Assembly: GCA_966185765.1 (NCBI GenBank)
Contig: CBIFVZ010000124.1
Span: 1 to 7,261, forward strand
Length of the DNA stretch: 7,261 nt
Source of the DNA: CBIFVZ01 sp966185765
GTDB lineage: Bacteria; Pseudomonadota; Gammaproteobacteria; Enterobacterales; Enterobacteriaceae
Reading direction: 5' to 3'
Shown one piece after another: positions 1 to 6,445 of the stretch; positions within the stretch are counted from its first letter, which is position 1, and each line of letters begins with the position of its first letter. Below the pieces are notes generated by a model, which was given only the letters and a program-made list of their open reading frames with translations, was not told the origin of the DNA and made no database searches. Position numbers and translations under genes: made by a program.

Positions 1-1394
1 CGTCCTCGCCGGTGTGCCTCACTCTGCGATGTGCAGCCGATTGCCGTCAGCGTCAACTCTCGCACGCCGTAGCGCGCCACCAGATCGGAATCATAAACGC
101 TTTCGACCGTATCAGAGTAATGATTGGCCGGGTCAGAGTAACTGGTCTGGCAGGACGAATAGCGGTTTTTGTAGCTCCCGCCTGCATAGGTGAACAGACC
201 ATCGACCACGTTAGCCGCGTGATACACGAAATCTACATCAACGTTACCGTTTGCATCCACCTGTGGTACGTCAGCATTAACAAAAATCTGACTGTTGCCC
301 CAGAAGGTAATGCCGCGAAAAATGGCCGCGATATCCTTCAGAACGGTGTACGCGTCCTGCTGGTTCTGAATGAACACGTTGCAGGTAAAGCGCGGCTCTG
401 TGCCGCCGGCACCGTTCGGCACCATCTCATCGCAGTACTGTGCGATCGCGTACAGCTCCCACCTGTCAATCATGGAAGCATCAACGCGGGTACCCATTCC
501 GTAAATTTTATCCAGCACCAGATCATAGAAAATCCACGCCGGGTTATTGGTGTACGCGTACTTGAAATCTCCCTGCCATACGCCGCTGTATGTACGGCTG
601 ACCGGGTCGTAAGTGGTCGGAACGCGAACCAGCTTACCCTTCGGCTTACAGGTGATTTTTGGAGCCTGACCGTTAAACTGCGAAGCATCCACCTCGACGT
701 ACAGCAGCGCAGTATTCGGATAGCGCAGCTTACTGTCGATTACCTCAGCAAAAGAGAAAACCTTGAAGGCATTGATAAGTTTGGTTGAGGTGGAGTCAGC
801 GGTAAGGCGGCGTACGCGGATTGCCCAACCGGTTGTGGCTTTCGGCAGGTCAATGCGGTGATCGCGCTGATATTCCGATGTCGTTTTGCCGTTAAAGCTG
901 GCATTCACCACCTGCACCCATGACCCGCCGTCTGTTGACAGGTCAATTGCGTATTGCGTGACGGTGCCTACCATGTCGCCGTTTTCTTTATACTGATACT
1001 GCACCGGCAGGCTCAGCTTTAGGCGTACCGCGTCCAGAGACAGGTTAGTGTACTGTCGTGTCCATGGCGCTGACTGCGTGACGGTAACACCCACGGCCAG
1101 CTCGTTATCGACCTCAGGCATGCCCTGAATATAGGTCTGGTCCTGCGTACCCCTGCGCCAGTCCCACACCACGCCGGTGAAGTTATACGTGCCGTCATCG
1201 TTCGCCAGCTGCGTATCATTCAGGTAAATCTGCTGCGCGGTCAGGTCGCCCTGAATTTCACCTTCAGAAATAGCCAGCAGCAGCTTCAGCTTTGCCACAG
1301 ACAGCAGGTCGTCTTTCTGCTCAACCGGCGTGTGCGGGTTGCCGCCGCCTCCCTTGTTGCCCTGGTAGATTGTCTCGCCGTCGAGAAGTCGCAT
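1..1394 (-). CDS. J: Tail tip protein J (host specificity / central tail fibre), N-terminal part, truncated by window edge
   Basis: This is the first 464 codons of the lambda gpJ-type tail tip protein, which forms the baseplate hub and central fibre and binds the outer-membrane receptor through its distal C-terminus. The reading frame is open from ATG at 1394 to the window edge without a stop. Matches to lambda J that I recognise include HTPVEQKDDLLS near residue 21, ISEGEIQGD near 42, KTTSEY near 170, RYPNTALLYVEVD near 224, a segment around residues 256-300 with TYDP, RTYSGVWQGDFK and YGMG, the stretch IAQYCDEMVPNGAGGTEPR near 317-335, and GCTSQSEAHR near 453. Lambda J has over 1,100 residues, so well over half, including the receptor-binding end, lies outside the window. 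Host range therefore cannot be judged. The start is supported by a GGGTGA Shine-Dalgarno-like box three bases upstream. A terminator hairpin separates J from gene I. Confidence 0.95.
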   Translation of the reverse strand, partial: MRLLDGETIYQGNKGGGGNPHTPVEQKDDLLSVAKLKLLLAISEGEIQGDLTAQQIYLNDTQLANDDGTYNFTGVVWDWRRGTQDQTYIQGMPEVDNELAVGVTVTQSAPWTRQYTNLSLDAVRLKLSLPVQYQYKENGDMVGTVTQYAIDLSTDGGSWVQVVNASFNGKTTSEYQRDHRIDLPKATTGWAIRVRRLTADSTSTKLINAFKVFSFAEVIDSKLRYPNTALLYVEVDASQFNGQAPKITCKPKGKLVRVPTTYDPVSRTYSGVWQGDFKYAYTNNPAWIFYDLVLDKIYGMGTRVDASMIDRWELYAIAQYCDEMVPNGAGGTEPRFTCNVFIQNQQDAYTVLKDIAAIFRGITFWGNSQIFVNADVPQVDANGNVDVDFVYHAANVVDGLFTYAGGSYKNRYSSCQTSYSDPANHYSDTVESVYDSDLVARYGVRELTLTAIGCTSQSEAHRRG

Positions 1395-1397
1395 ATT

Positions 1398-1403
1398 TCA
1401 CCC
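1398..1403 (-). promoter_or_regulatory. Ribosome binding site of J (GGGTGA-N3-ATG)
   Basis: GGGTGA ends three bases before the J start codon. GGTGA pairs with the 5' part of the 16S anti-Shine-Dalgarno sequence (UCACC), which explains the short spacing. The same box and spacing precede L and M. It supports the start at 1394 over an out-of-frame ATG at 1405-1403. Confidence 0.6.
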
Positions 1404-1405
1404 AT

Positions 1406-1431
1406 AAAAAAAGCCACCCGGAGGTAGCTTT
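1406..1431 (-). terminator. Intrinsic terminator between I and J
   Basis: Read on the minus strand, AAAGCTACC and GGTGGCTTT form a 9-bp stem with one G-T wobble. The loop is TCCG closed by a C-G pair, which fits the very stable UNCG tetraloop class. It is followed by a run of seven T (three of them inside the stem). The hairpin lies 15 bp after the I stop codon, and its T-run ends 11 bp before the J start. The forward strand lacks a comparable T-run, so it should act only on minus-strand transcription. Without antitermination it would reduce J expression. Confidence 0.8.
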
Positions 1432-1446
1432 GCTGCTGACTGTTGG

Positions 1447-2052
1447 TTACTGCTGATCGCTGGTATAGCTGCCCGCGCTGATAATGGCGCCGCCGATTTC
1501 TCTCTGGCCGTAGAGAACCGGTACCGGATACCCCATTGCAACGGTGTTCACCGGCGCGCCAAAGGCATAGTTAGGTTTGTTGTCTGTGCTCGAAGATGCG
1601 CCGATGTTGTATTTCGGCTGTGGTGTCAGCATCTGAATGACACCACCGAGTGCCATACTGATCCCCAGCCCGGTCAGCGCCGTTGTAACCGTGGAAGCAG
1701 TTACACCCAGCACTGTGAACGATGCTCCCGCCGTAAAGTAGGCCGCTACCAGCGCCACGGCACCGATCACAATCTGAAGCATGCCGCCGCGCTTAGAACC
1801 CTGCAGTACAGGTTCCATCTCAAAATGTTCAGCCGCTGATGACATGTCGAATTCCTGCAGCCCGATATTCTCTTTGCCGCTGAAAAAGGCGAAGCGGACG
1901 CCCTGCAGATGTGCGTTCGACACGTATTTTTTGAATCCCGGAATCTGCGAGCACATCGCGCGGATAAGCTCGCGAAGGTCCGCAACGTGGTACTGATGTA
2001 CGGCGCCAAACTTTTTCGCCATCAGGCCTTTCAGCCGCATCGTTTTAAGCAT
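1447..2052 (-). CDS. I: Tail tip assembly protein I
   Basis: This 201-residue protein resembles lambda gpI, a tail tip assembly protein that acts with L, K and J during tip formation and is reported absent from the finished particle. The N-terminal part (residues about 1-80) is the mixed domain of the family. Residues 87-143 form a Gly/Ala-rich hydrophobic stretch (KRGGMLQIVIGAV, then MALGGVIQMLTP), which aligns with the lambda sequence GGVFQIVLGAA...GGVAQMLAP. The C-terminal GYPVPVLYGQREIGGAIISAG (residues 174-194) matches the conserved PVLYG ending. I chose ATG at 2052 because AAGGAG lies seven bases upstream. A TTG at 2055 is in frame but too close to that site. The gene overlaps the end of K by 8 bp, which suggests translational coupling. 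It is followed by a terminator and J. Confidence 0.9.
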   Translation of the reverse strand: MLKTMRLKGLMAKKFGAVHQYHVADLRELIRAMCSQIPGFKKYVSNAHLQGVRFAFFSGKENIGLQEFDMSSAAEHFEMEPVLQGSKRGGMLQIVIGAVALVAAYFTAGASFTVLGVTASTVTTALTGLGISMALGGVIQMLTPQPKYNIGASSSTDNKPNYAFGAPVNTVAMGYPVPVLYGQREIGGAIISAGSYTSDQQ

Positions 2053-2764
2053 CAATTAACTCCTTGCGGCGCACCACGCGCACGGTTCGGTTGCGCCAGT
2101 AATCGCCATACGGCACACGGGTTGAGAGGTTGCCTGAGTTGTGGTGAAGCATCAGGTTGTCACCAAGGTAAATGGCGGCGTGGTTGGTCACCGGTGACTG
2201 CACGCGCATCATGATCATGTCGCTCTTACGCATGTCTGCCGGGTCAACCTCCACGAAACCTTCAGCCTGCCAGTTATCGTCGTAGCGGCTTTCTTTGCCG
2301 TCATGCCACCACTCATAATCCACCGACCAGTTATTAAGCGTGATGCCGTGCTCCTGACGGTAGTAATCCATAATCAGCGTCCAGCAGTCGGCATAGCCCA
2401 GCACCCACTGCCGTCCGACAAGCTCACGATCGCCGCGCGGGCTGATGGTACAGAAATCCCCGTCGGGCCATGACATGATCCCCCACTCTACGCCGGAGTA
2501 GTCGCACTGCACGCGGTCCATTTCAGACGGGATAAGCTGCGGCACGTCCGGGTGCGAGTGAACAACCATCAGGATGGTGCCGAGCTTTTCCGCTGCCCGC
2601 TTCTCTTCGGAAGATATAAAAAAATCCTCCGTAGGGTTTTCTGAAATATTGGTGCAAGGCACGTATTCCTGTGCCCGGCCAATTTGCACCACCAGCCCAC
2701 AGGCCTCTTTCGGATACTCTGCGGCCACGTGCTCCGTAATGGCCGCCATTATTTTTTTACGCAT
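2045..2764 (-). CDS. K: Tail tip assembly protein K: JAMM metalloprotease plus NlpC/P60 domain
   Basis: This 239-residue two-domain protein is the lambda gpK type. The N-terminal JAB/MPN (JAMM) part shows the conserved glutamate in YPKEACGLVV (E20), HSHPD (H69, H71) and a downstream S80-x-x-D83. These are the usual zinc and catalytic residues of the family. The C-terminal NlpC/P60 cysteine peptidase part shows GYADCW (C127), NHAAIYLG (H195) and a later HH (207-208). Family members are thought to process tail proteins and/or cut peptidoglycan during assembly or injection; which one applies here is not visible. ATG at 2764 is preferred because AGGGGA lies seven bases upstream and MRKKIMAAI aligns with lambda K MRQKTLDAI. 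A longer in-frame reading from 2863 would overlap L by about 100 bp with a low-quality N-terminus. L ends 2 bp before K starts, and K overlaps I by 8 bp. One oddity is eight residues between H71 and S80, against the usual seven. Confidence 0.93.
   Translation of the reverse strand: MRKKIMAAITEHVAAEYPKEACGLVVQIGRAQEYVPCTNISENPTEDFFISSEEKRAAEKLGTILMVVHSHPDVPQLIPSEMDRVQCDYSGVEWGIMSWPDGDFCTISPRGDRELVGRQWVLGYADCWTLIMDYYRQEHGITLNNWSVDYEWWHDGKESRYDDNWQAEGFVEVDPADMRKSDMIMMRVQSPVTNHAAIYLGDNLMLHHNSGNLSTRVPYGDYWRNRTVRVVRRKELIDA
2060..2065 (-). promoter_or_regulatory. Ribosome binding site of I, decides its start
   Basis: AAGGAG lies inside the last codons of K (the Lys-Glu of RKELIDA) with seven bases to ATG at 2052. 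The spacing is ideal for this ATG and only four bases for the upstream TTG, so it fixes the start. Confidence 0.75.
2689..2696 (-). other. Chi octamer (GCTGGTGG)
   Basis: An exact E. coli Chi sequence, read on the minus strand, lies inside K. In enterobacteria Chi turns RecBCD from degradation to recombination. It falls in coding sequence using common codons, so a chance origin is possible. Confidence 0.45.
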
Positions 2765-2766
2765 CG

Positions 2767-3504
2767 CTATTTCCCCTGGAGATTGGCCGCAGGGAAGCCC
2801 CCGAACGAAAGCGGCTGGTCTTCGCCGAACCGGGCTTTGCAATCGGCCAGGCGTCCGCCGCACACGTCTTTAGACGGGTCAGTCGTAGACGTGCCGTCTT
2901 TAGCGAAGTAGCGAGTACCGGCGTAATCACATCCGGTTCCGGTCCGGTACCAGCCACGCATGCACCATGTGCAGACCGGCGTAATCTGGCGTGATGGCAG
3001 CTGCAGGCTCTGAATGTCAAAGGGTGAGCACAGCTCAAACTCAACAACAGCGCGTGTCTCTGCTGTTTTGGCGTTCACGTAGAACAGCTGCACCCGCTCT
3101 TCCTGAGGATTGGCGGTCGGGTTGCCCTGCTCCCAGTTCGCTGCATCCAGGTATTTAGCCATCGTGGTGTGAATCTTTACTTTGGCTTTAACCAGATCAT
3201 CAAACTGCAGGCACAGAGCGGCCACAAAATTCCCAACGTTGCTGACGGAAAGTTTTGGCGTTGGCTGTGCGCCGGTGCTGCTCATCTCCAGCCCCGAAAG
3301 CTCATAAGGGTGCGGGTCATACTCGTTACCCTGCCACATAATCGACGGCAGATTGTCGGCGGCGAAAGACTTCCACCCCTCGTTGGGTAGGTTGTAAGCG
3401 TGGAATCTAAGGACAGTATCCATGCCAAATTCAGTACCATCGACTTCAATCAGCTGTACCAGGCTGCCAGGCTCCAGCTGCTGAATGTCCTGTAAAAAGC
3501 TCAT
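2767..3504 (-). CDS. L: Tail tip protein L, cysteine-rich, probable Fe-S binding
   Basis: This 245-residue protein matches lambda gpL, a tail tip component; lambda L is known to carry an oxygen-tolerant iron-sulfur cluster bound by four cysteines near its C-terminus. The N-terminal domain shows the family features MWQGNEYDPHPYELSGLEM (56-74), KLSVSNV (84-90), AKYLDAANWEQGNP (116-129) and FELCSPFD (156-163). The C-terminal region has cysteines 178, 181, 192, 215 and 222. The spacings 192-215 (23) and 215-222 (7) equal those in the lambda sequence as I recall it, and TTDPSKDVC (207-215) matches lambda TTDPKKDKC. The protein ends with FGGFPAANLQGK, comparable to FGGFLSINKL. ATG at 3504 is preceded by GGGTGA three bases away. 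The gene follows M after a terminator and lies 2 bp ahead of K. Confidence 0.93.
   Translation of the reverse strand: MSFLQDIQQLEPGSLVQLIEVDGTEFGMDTVLRFHAYNLPNEGWKSFAADNLPSIMWQGNEYDPHPYELSGLEMSSTGAQPTPKLSVSNVGNFVAALCLQFDDLVKAKVKIHTTMAKYLDAANWEQGNPTANPQEERVQLFYVNAKTAETRAVVEFELCSPFDIQSLQLPSRQITPVCTWCMRGWYRTGTGCDYAGTRYFAKDGTSTTDPSKDVCGGRLADCKARFGEDQPLSFGGFPAANLQGK
2772..2777 (-). promoter_or_regulatory. Ribosome binding site of K, decides its start
   Basis: AGGGGA in the last codons of L lies seven bases before ATG at 2764. This supports the 239-residue form of K, which begins directly after the L stop codon. Confidence 0.65.
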
Positions 3505-3507
3505 GCA

Positions 3508-3513
3508 TCACCC
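3508..3513 (-). promoter_or_regulatory. Ribosome binding site of L (GGGTGA-N3-ATG)
   Basis: GGGTGA ends three bases before ATG at 3504, as in M and J. Another ATG at 3508-3506 overlaps the box but is out of frame with L. Confidence 0.6.
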
Positions 3514-3516
3514 AAT

Positions 3517-3538
3517 AAAAAAGGGCGCTGAGCGCCCT
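3517..3538 (-). terminator. Intrinsic terminator between M and L
   Basis: On the minus strand AGGGCGC and GCGCCCT form a perfect 7-bp, mostly GC stem around a TCA loop, followed by six T (the first is part of the stem). It lies 18 bp after the M stop codon and ends 12 bp before the L start codon. Its placement copies that of the I-J terminator. Confidence 0.8.
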
Positions 3539-3547
3539 GTTAGTTAT

Positions 3548-3561
3548 CGTGACATGTCACG
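3548..3561. repeat. 14-bp perfect palindrome across the M stop codon
   Basis: CGTGACATGTCACG reads the same on both strands and contains the TGA stop codon of M (3557-3559). It could be a protein-binding site or an RNA hairpin element upstream of the M-L terminator. About one such palindrome is expected by chance in every two windows of this size, so function is unproven. Confidence 0.35.
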
Positions 3562-3898
3562 GTGCAAATGCCTGTTCAAAGGTGAAGGCGATTTCAACAA
3601 AATTACCGTTAATAAAGTTTGGCCGGATAGAGTCTTGCTTCACCCGGTAAAGCTTTCGCTCCCCCCACGGGTTAACCCACCAGCACGACACCGTTACATG
3701 CGATTTCAGAAACGCCCTGACAGTCGCCATTTCGGTTTTGCTGCCGCTGCAGGTAACCGGCCAGGATTCTGTGGCGCTGTTAATGCCGGAGCCAGCCACC
3801 TGCTTATAGCCGTCACCGAACTGCGCCTGCAGCGTCGAAACCGTCAGCTCCTCTGTAGCGCCAGTCCTGACGCACCAACTAAATTCATCAATAGCCAT
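3557..3898 (-). CDS. M: Minor tail protein M
   Basis: This 113-residue protein is the lambda gpM type (Phage_min_tail family), a small tail tip component that joins the tip complex with H and helps link it to the tail tube. Lambda M is 109 residues, so this is full length. The diagnostic stretch is QAQFGDGYKQVAGSGIN (24-40), matching lambda VRFGDGYSQRAPAGLN. Other family features are RAFLKSH (61-67), WWVNPWGERKLYRV (73-86) and the ending FTFEQAF. ATG at 3898 is supported by GGGTGA three bases upstream. The gene begins 25 bp after the H stop codon with no terminator between, so H and M should share a message. The M-L terminator follows. Confidence 0.93.
   Translation of the reverse strand: MAIDEFSWCVRTGATEELTVSTLQAQFGDGYKQVAGSGINSATESWPVTCSGSKTEMATVRAFLKSHVTVSCWWVNPWGERKLYRVKQDSIRPNFINGNFVEIAFTFEQAFAP
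3677..3684 (-). other. Chi octamer (GCTGGTGG)
   Basis: A second exact Chi sequence in the same orientation lies inside M, about 1 kb from the one in K. Both read in the direction of the late genes. A chance origin is possible. Confidence 0.45.
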
Positions 3899-3901
3899 GG
3901 T

Positions 3902-3907
3902 TCACCC
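3902..3907 (-). promoter_or_regulatory. Ribosome binding site of M (GGGTGA-N3-ATG)
   Basis: GGGTGA ends three bases before ATG at 3898. It is the third copy of this start signal in the window and the only one not preceded by a terminator. Confidence 0.6.
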
Positions 3908-3923
3908 TGCTAAGACTTTACGG

Positions 3924-6395
3924 TTAACCCTGCCGGGCTAATATGCCGCCTGGTGTCATTTCCTTGCGCGCCCAGTCATTGATGGTTTTCTCAATCATCC
4001 CCTTCAGCTGCTGTGCGGCAGTAGTCGTATTGGCCGTACTGGTTTCGCCTGCGCCGCCACCCTGAATGGTAACGGGAGCGCTGACAGAAATACTGGTACC
4101 GCCCGCACCGCTGCCGGTGCCGAGCGCCCTGACGCCCAGTGAACCATCCGCAGCGCGTGTGAGCGGCATAATGGCTTCCGGACCGGCTTCACCCATCAGG
4201 CCCGCACCTTTGGCAAAAGCAAAAAGCGTTGGCGAGCTGACAACAGAACCGCTGTACTGGCTCAGGTCATGTGACTGGTATACGCCCCCTTTGGCGTTGA
4301 GCGTAAGGTTGTTGTAAGCGCCACTGCTGAATGAATTGTTAGCGGATGCGCCACCCGCTGCAGCACCACCAACAGCGCCACCTACTGAACTGACCAGGCC
4401 GCCGATAAGGTTTACTGCGGCCATCTGGAGAGCCACTTTTGCGATCATGCTGAGCACAGAGCTGGCCCAGTCTTTCCAGCTGGCTTTGTTACCCATCAGC
4501 ATGCCGGCAACATTATCCAGTGCGCTGTCCATACTGCTGCTGACAACGCCGGCCGCTGCTGTTGAGTAATCTGAAGAAGCATCCAGCCAGTTCGCCAGGC
4601 CATCGCTAACGCCGCCCATCCAGTCGGACTGCATGGCATCCATGCTTTTGTAATAATCCTCCTGTATTTTCAGGCGGTCAGATAAAGCGCTGCTCAGAGC
4701 CTGTGTTCGGGTCTCATACCCGGCCTGATCAAGGTCACCGCTCTGTAACTGGTTCTGAAGCTCTTTTCGCTGATCGAGATACTCACGCTCGATGCTAAGC
4801 CGCTCTTTCATGCGCTGCCGCTCTTTGTCGCCCAGCCCTGCGCCCTGAACATCGATATTGAGTGAAGCCTGCGCGTTGCTGTTCTGCGCCTGCAGGTTTG
4901 CAACGAAGACAGCCACTTTGGCGTTTTCCTCATTGGCCTTTTTAACGGCGTTAAGGCGGTCAACCTCCTGAGCCAGTGACTCAAGCCGCTTTCTCTGCGT
5001 CTCATTAAGCCCCTGCAGTTTACCGTCAGCAATATCGAACTGCAGTTTCTGCTGCTCGGTGACCACGTTAACCTTTTTGCCCGTGGTGTCGATAAGCTCA
5101 ATCTGGCGCATGTAGCTGCGCTCAGTCGCCTTGAAAGCAGACTCCAGTTTTGCGCCAGCCGTATCCTTCGTCGGCTTGCCGTTGGTCTGGCCGGGCTCAA
5201 GGCCAAAATCTATCAATGAAGCAGCGCTGCCGGCGTTAACGCTTGTCTCAATTTTAATGTCTTTTGGTTGCTTATTAAGTTCTGCCAGCCGCCCGGTGAG
5301 CGAAGCTATTTCATCTGACACTGCTTTTACGCTGTCATCCTTGCCCATGATCCAACCAAGGAACGTCTGGCTGCCGTCATATATCCCATTTCCACGGCCT
5401 GTAACAGTGCTGTTCAGATAGTCGATGCGCGCCTGAATCTGAGCAGGGTTGTTCATATCGACGCGGTTGCCCAGAGCGGCCATTCTGTTGCCAGAATTGG
5501 CTGCTAATTTCCCAGCGGCACCTGCAGCCTCAATCATCCACTTTGCTAATTCGGCAACTCCACCGACAAGTTTAACGATGCCATCAAGCACCTCAGGATC
5601 GGTAAGAACATTTTTTAAAGATGTCAGAGAGTCTTGCAATGGCGACAGATCAACTTTTGCAAGTCCAGCAGCTATTTCCATCTTCAGGCCTTTCACCTGC
5701 GCTTCCATGTCCTGAAACAGGCTATTAACCCTGATTAGGTCATCAATGGACTGCGGGTCCGGTGCAACGCCATAGTCTTTTGCCAGCTGAATAAACTGGC
5801 TCAGCTTTGCATTGTTGTTATCAAATAACGGCAGGAGCTTCGACAAGTCATTGCCCAGGCTTTCCAGTATGTTCACTTTGCCGGCGTTAGTGCTGATTTT
5901 TCCCAGCGCCTCGCCAATGGCGAACATCTGCTTATCTGGAGATACCTTTGACAGCTTTTCAGCGGAGAGGCCAAGCGCGTTTAACGCATCTACCGCCTCC
6001 CCGGATTTGTTCAGAACCGCATCACCGATTTTATCGCTGAGGTCCTTGAAGATATCAGCCATGTTGTCACCGGCAACGCCAGCTTTTTCTGCCGCAAACT
6101 GCCAGGCCAGCAGCTCCTGTGTTGAAATCTTCAGAGACTTTGCCCATTGATCAGTCGCGTTGACCTGCTCTGCAGTGGATTTCAGTAATGCAAACCCGGC
6201 GGTACCGGCTGCCAGCGCTGCCGTCTGCACTGCACCACCGACAGAAAGTAGCGCTGCTGACGTGGCTGCTGCGTCTTTCTGCACCTGCCTAGACCATTTC
6301 TCTGAAGCTCGCTGCGCCTTATCCATGCCTGAAGTGAATCCGCCCACTTTGGCGATAAGATCAATAGTAAGCGTGCCAAGTGATTTACTTGCCAT
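3924..6395 (-). CDS. H: Tail length tape measure protein H
   Basis: At 823 residues this is close to lambda gpH (853). The protein spans the tail lumen during assembly, sets tail length and enters the cell envelope at DNA injection. The N-terminus SLGTLTIDLIAKVGGFTSGMDKAQRASEKW (residues 5-34, a tape-measure start), is followed by a hydrophobic Ala/Gly-rich segment at 43-73. Residues 270-300 hold a second hydrophobic helix. The middle (about 410-590) is highly charged with heptad-like coiled-coil character. Ala/Gly-rich hydrophobic segments follow at 645-685. The C-terminal domain carries NAKGGVYQSHDLSQY (700-714), MGEAGPEAIMPLTRAADGSLGV (734-755) and MTPGGILARQG at the end, typical of the lambda-type tape measure C-terminal family. 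By comparison with lambda the tail should be slightly shorter. ATG at 6395 has CGGAG six bases upstream. A terminator separates it from the upstream accessory gene. GC content dips to about 40% near 5581-5640, which may reflect mosaic exchange. Confidence 0.95.
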   Translation of the reverse strand: MASKSLGTLTIDLIAKVGGFTSGMDKAQRASEKWSRQVQKDAAATSAALLSVGGAVQTAALAAGTAGFALLKSTAEQVNATDQWAKSLKISTQELLAWQFAAEKAGVAGDNMADIFKDLSDKIGDAVLNKSGEAVDALNALGLSAEKLSKVSPDKQMFAIGEALGKISTNAGKVNILESLGNDLSKLLPLFDNNNAKLSQFIQLAKDYGVAPDPQSIDDLIRVNSLFQDMEAQVKGLKMEIAAGLAKVDLSPLQDSLTSLKNVLTDPEVLDGIVKLVGGVAELAKWMIEAAGAAGKLAANSGNRMAALGNRVDMNNPAQIQARIDYLNSTVTGRGNGIYDGSQTFLGWIMGKDDSVKAVSDEIASLTGRLAELNKQPKDIKIETSVNAGSAASLIDFGLEPGQTNGKPTKDTAGAKLESAFKATERSYMRQIELIDTTGKKVNVVTEQQKLQFDIADGKLQGLNETQRKRLESLAQEVDRLNAVKKANEENAKVAVFVANLQAQNSNAQASLNIDVQGAGLGDKERQRMKERLSIEREYLDQRKELQNQLQSGDLDQAGYETRTQALSSALSDRLKIQEDYYKSMDAMQSDWMGGVSDGLANWLDASSDYSTAAAGVVSSSMDSALDNVAGMLMGNKASWKDWASSVLSMIAKVALQMAAVNLIGGLVSSVGGAVGGAAAGGASANNSFSSGAYNNLTLNAKGGVYQSHDLSQYSGSVVSSPTLFAFAKGAGLMGEAGPEAIMPLTRAADGSLGVRALGTGSGAGGTSISVSAPVTIQGGGAGETSTANTTTAAQQLKGMIEKTINDWARKEMTPGGILARQG

Positions 6396-6412
6396 TCTAA
6401 ACTCCGGGCATT

Positions 6413-6435
6413 AAAAAACCCGCCGAAGCGGGTTT
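6413..6435 (-). terminator. Strong intrinsic terminator after the accessory gene, upstream of H
   Basis: On the minus strand AAACCCGC and GCGGGTTT form a perfect 8-bp stem closed on a TTCG tetraloop with a C-G closing pair, the very stable cUUCGg type. A run of six T follows (three in the stem). It lies 10 bp after the stop codon of the 6446-7105 gene and 17 bp before the H start. On the plus strand the hairpin is followed by TTTGTATT, so weak termination in that direction is possible. It isolates the accessory gene from H, as expected for a moron expressed on its own. Confidence 0.88.
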
Positions 6436-6445
6436 GTATTAGTCA

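Noticed and set aside
12..788. Long plus-strand open frame (258 codons)
   Set aside because: It lies wholly opposite the well-matched J gene, has no recognisable domain and reflects the codon pattern of the other strand.
2053..2055. TTG start for gene I one codon upstream
   Set aside because: Only four bases separate it from AAGGAG, whereas ATG at 2052 has the ideal seven.
2765..2863. N-terminal extension of K to an upstream in-frame ATG
   Set aside because: It would overlap L by about 100 bp, and the extra 33 residues are Arg/Pro-rich and match nothing. ATG at 2764 has a proper ribosome binding site and aligns with lambda K.
3485..3913. Plus-strand open frame of 142 codons across M and the M-L junction
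   Set aside because: It is antisense to M and runs through the M-L terminator hairpin; the protein shows no family features.
4066..6414. Several plus-strand frames of 70-112 codons opposite H
   Set aside because: All are antisense to the tape measure gene, without ribosome binding sites or domain features worth reporting.
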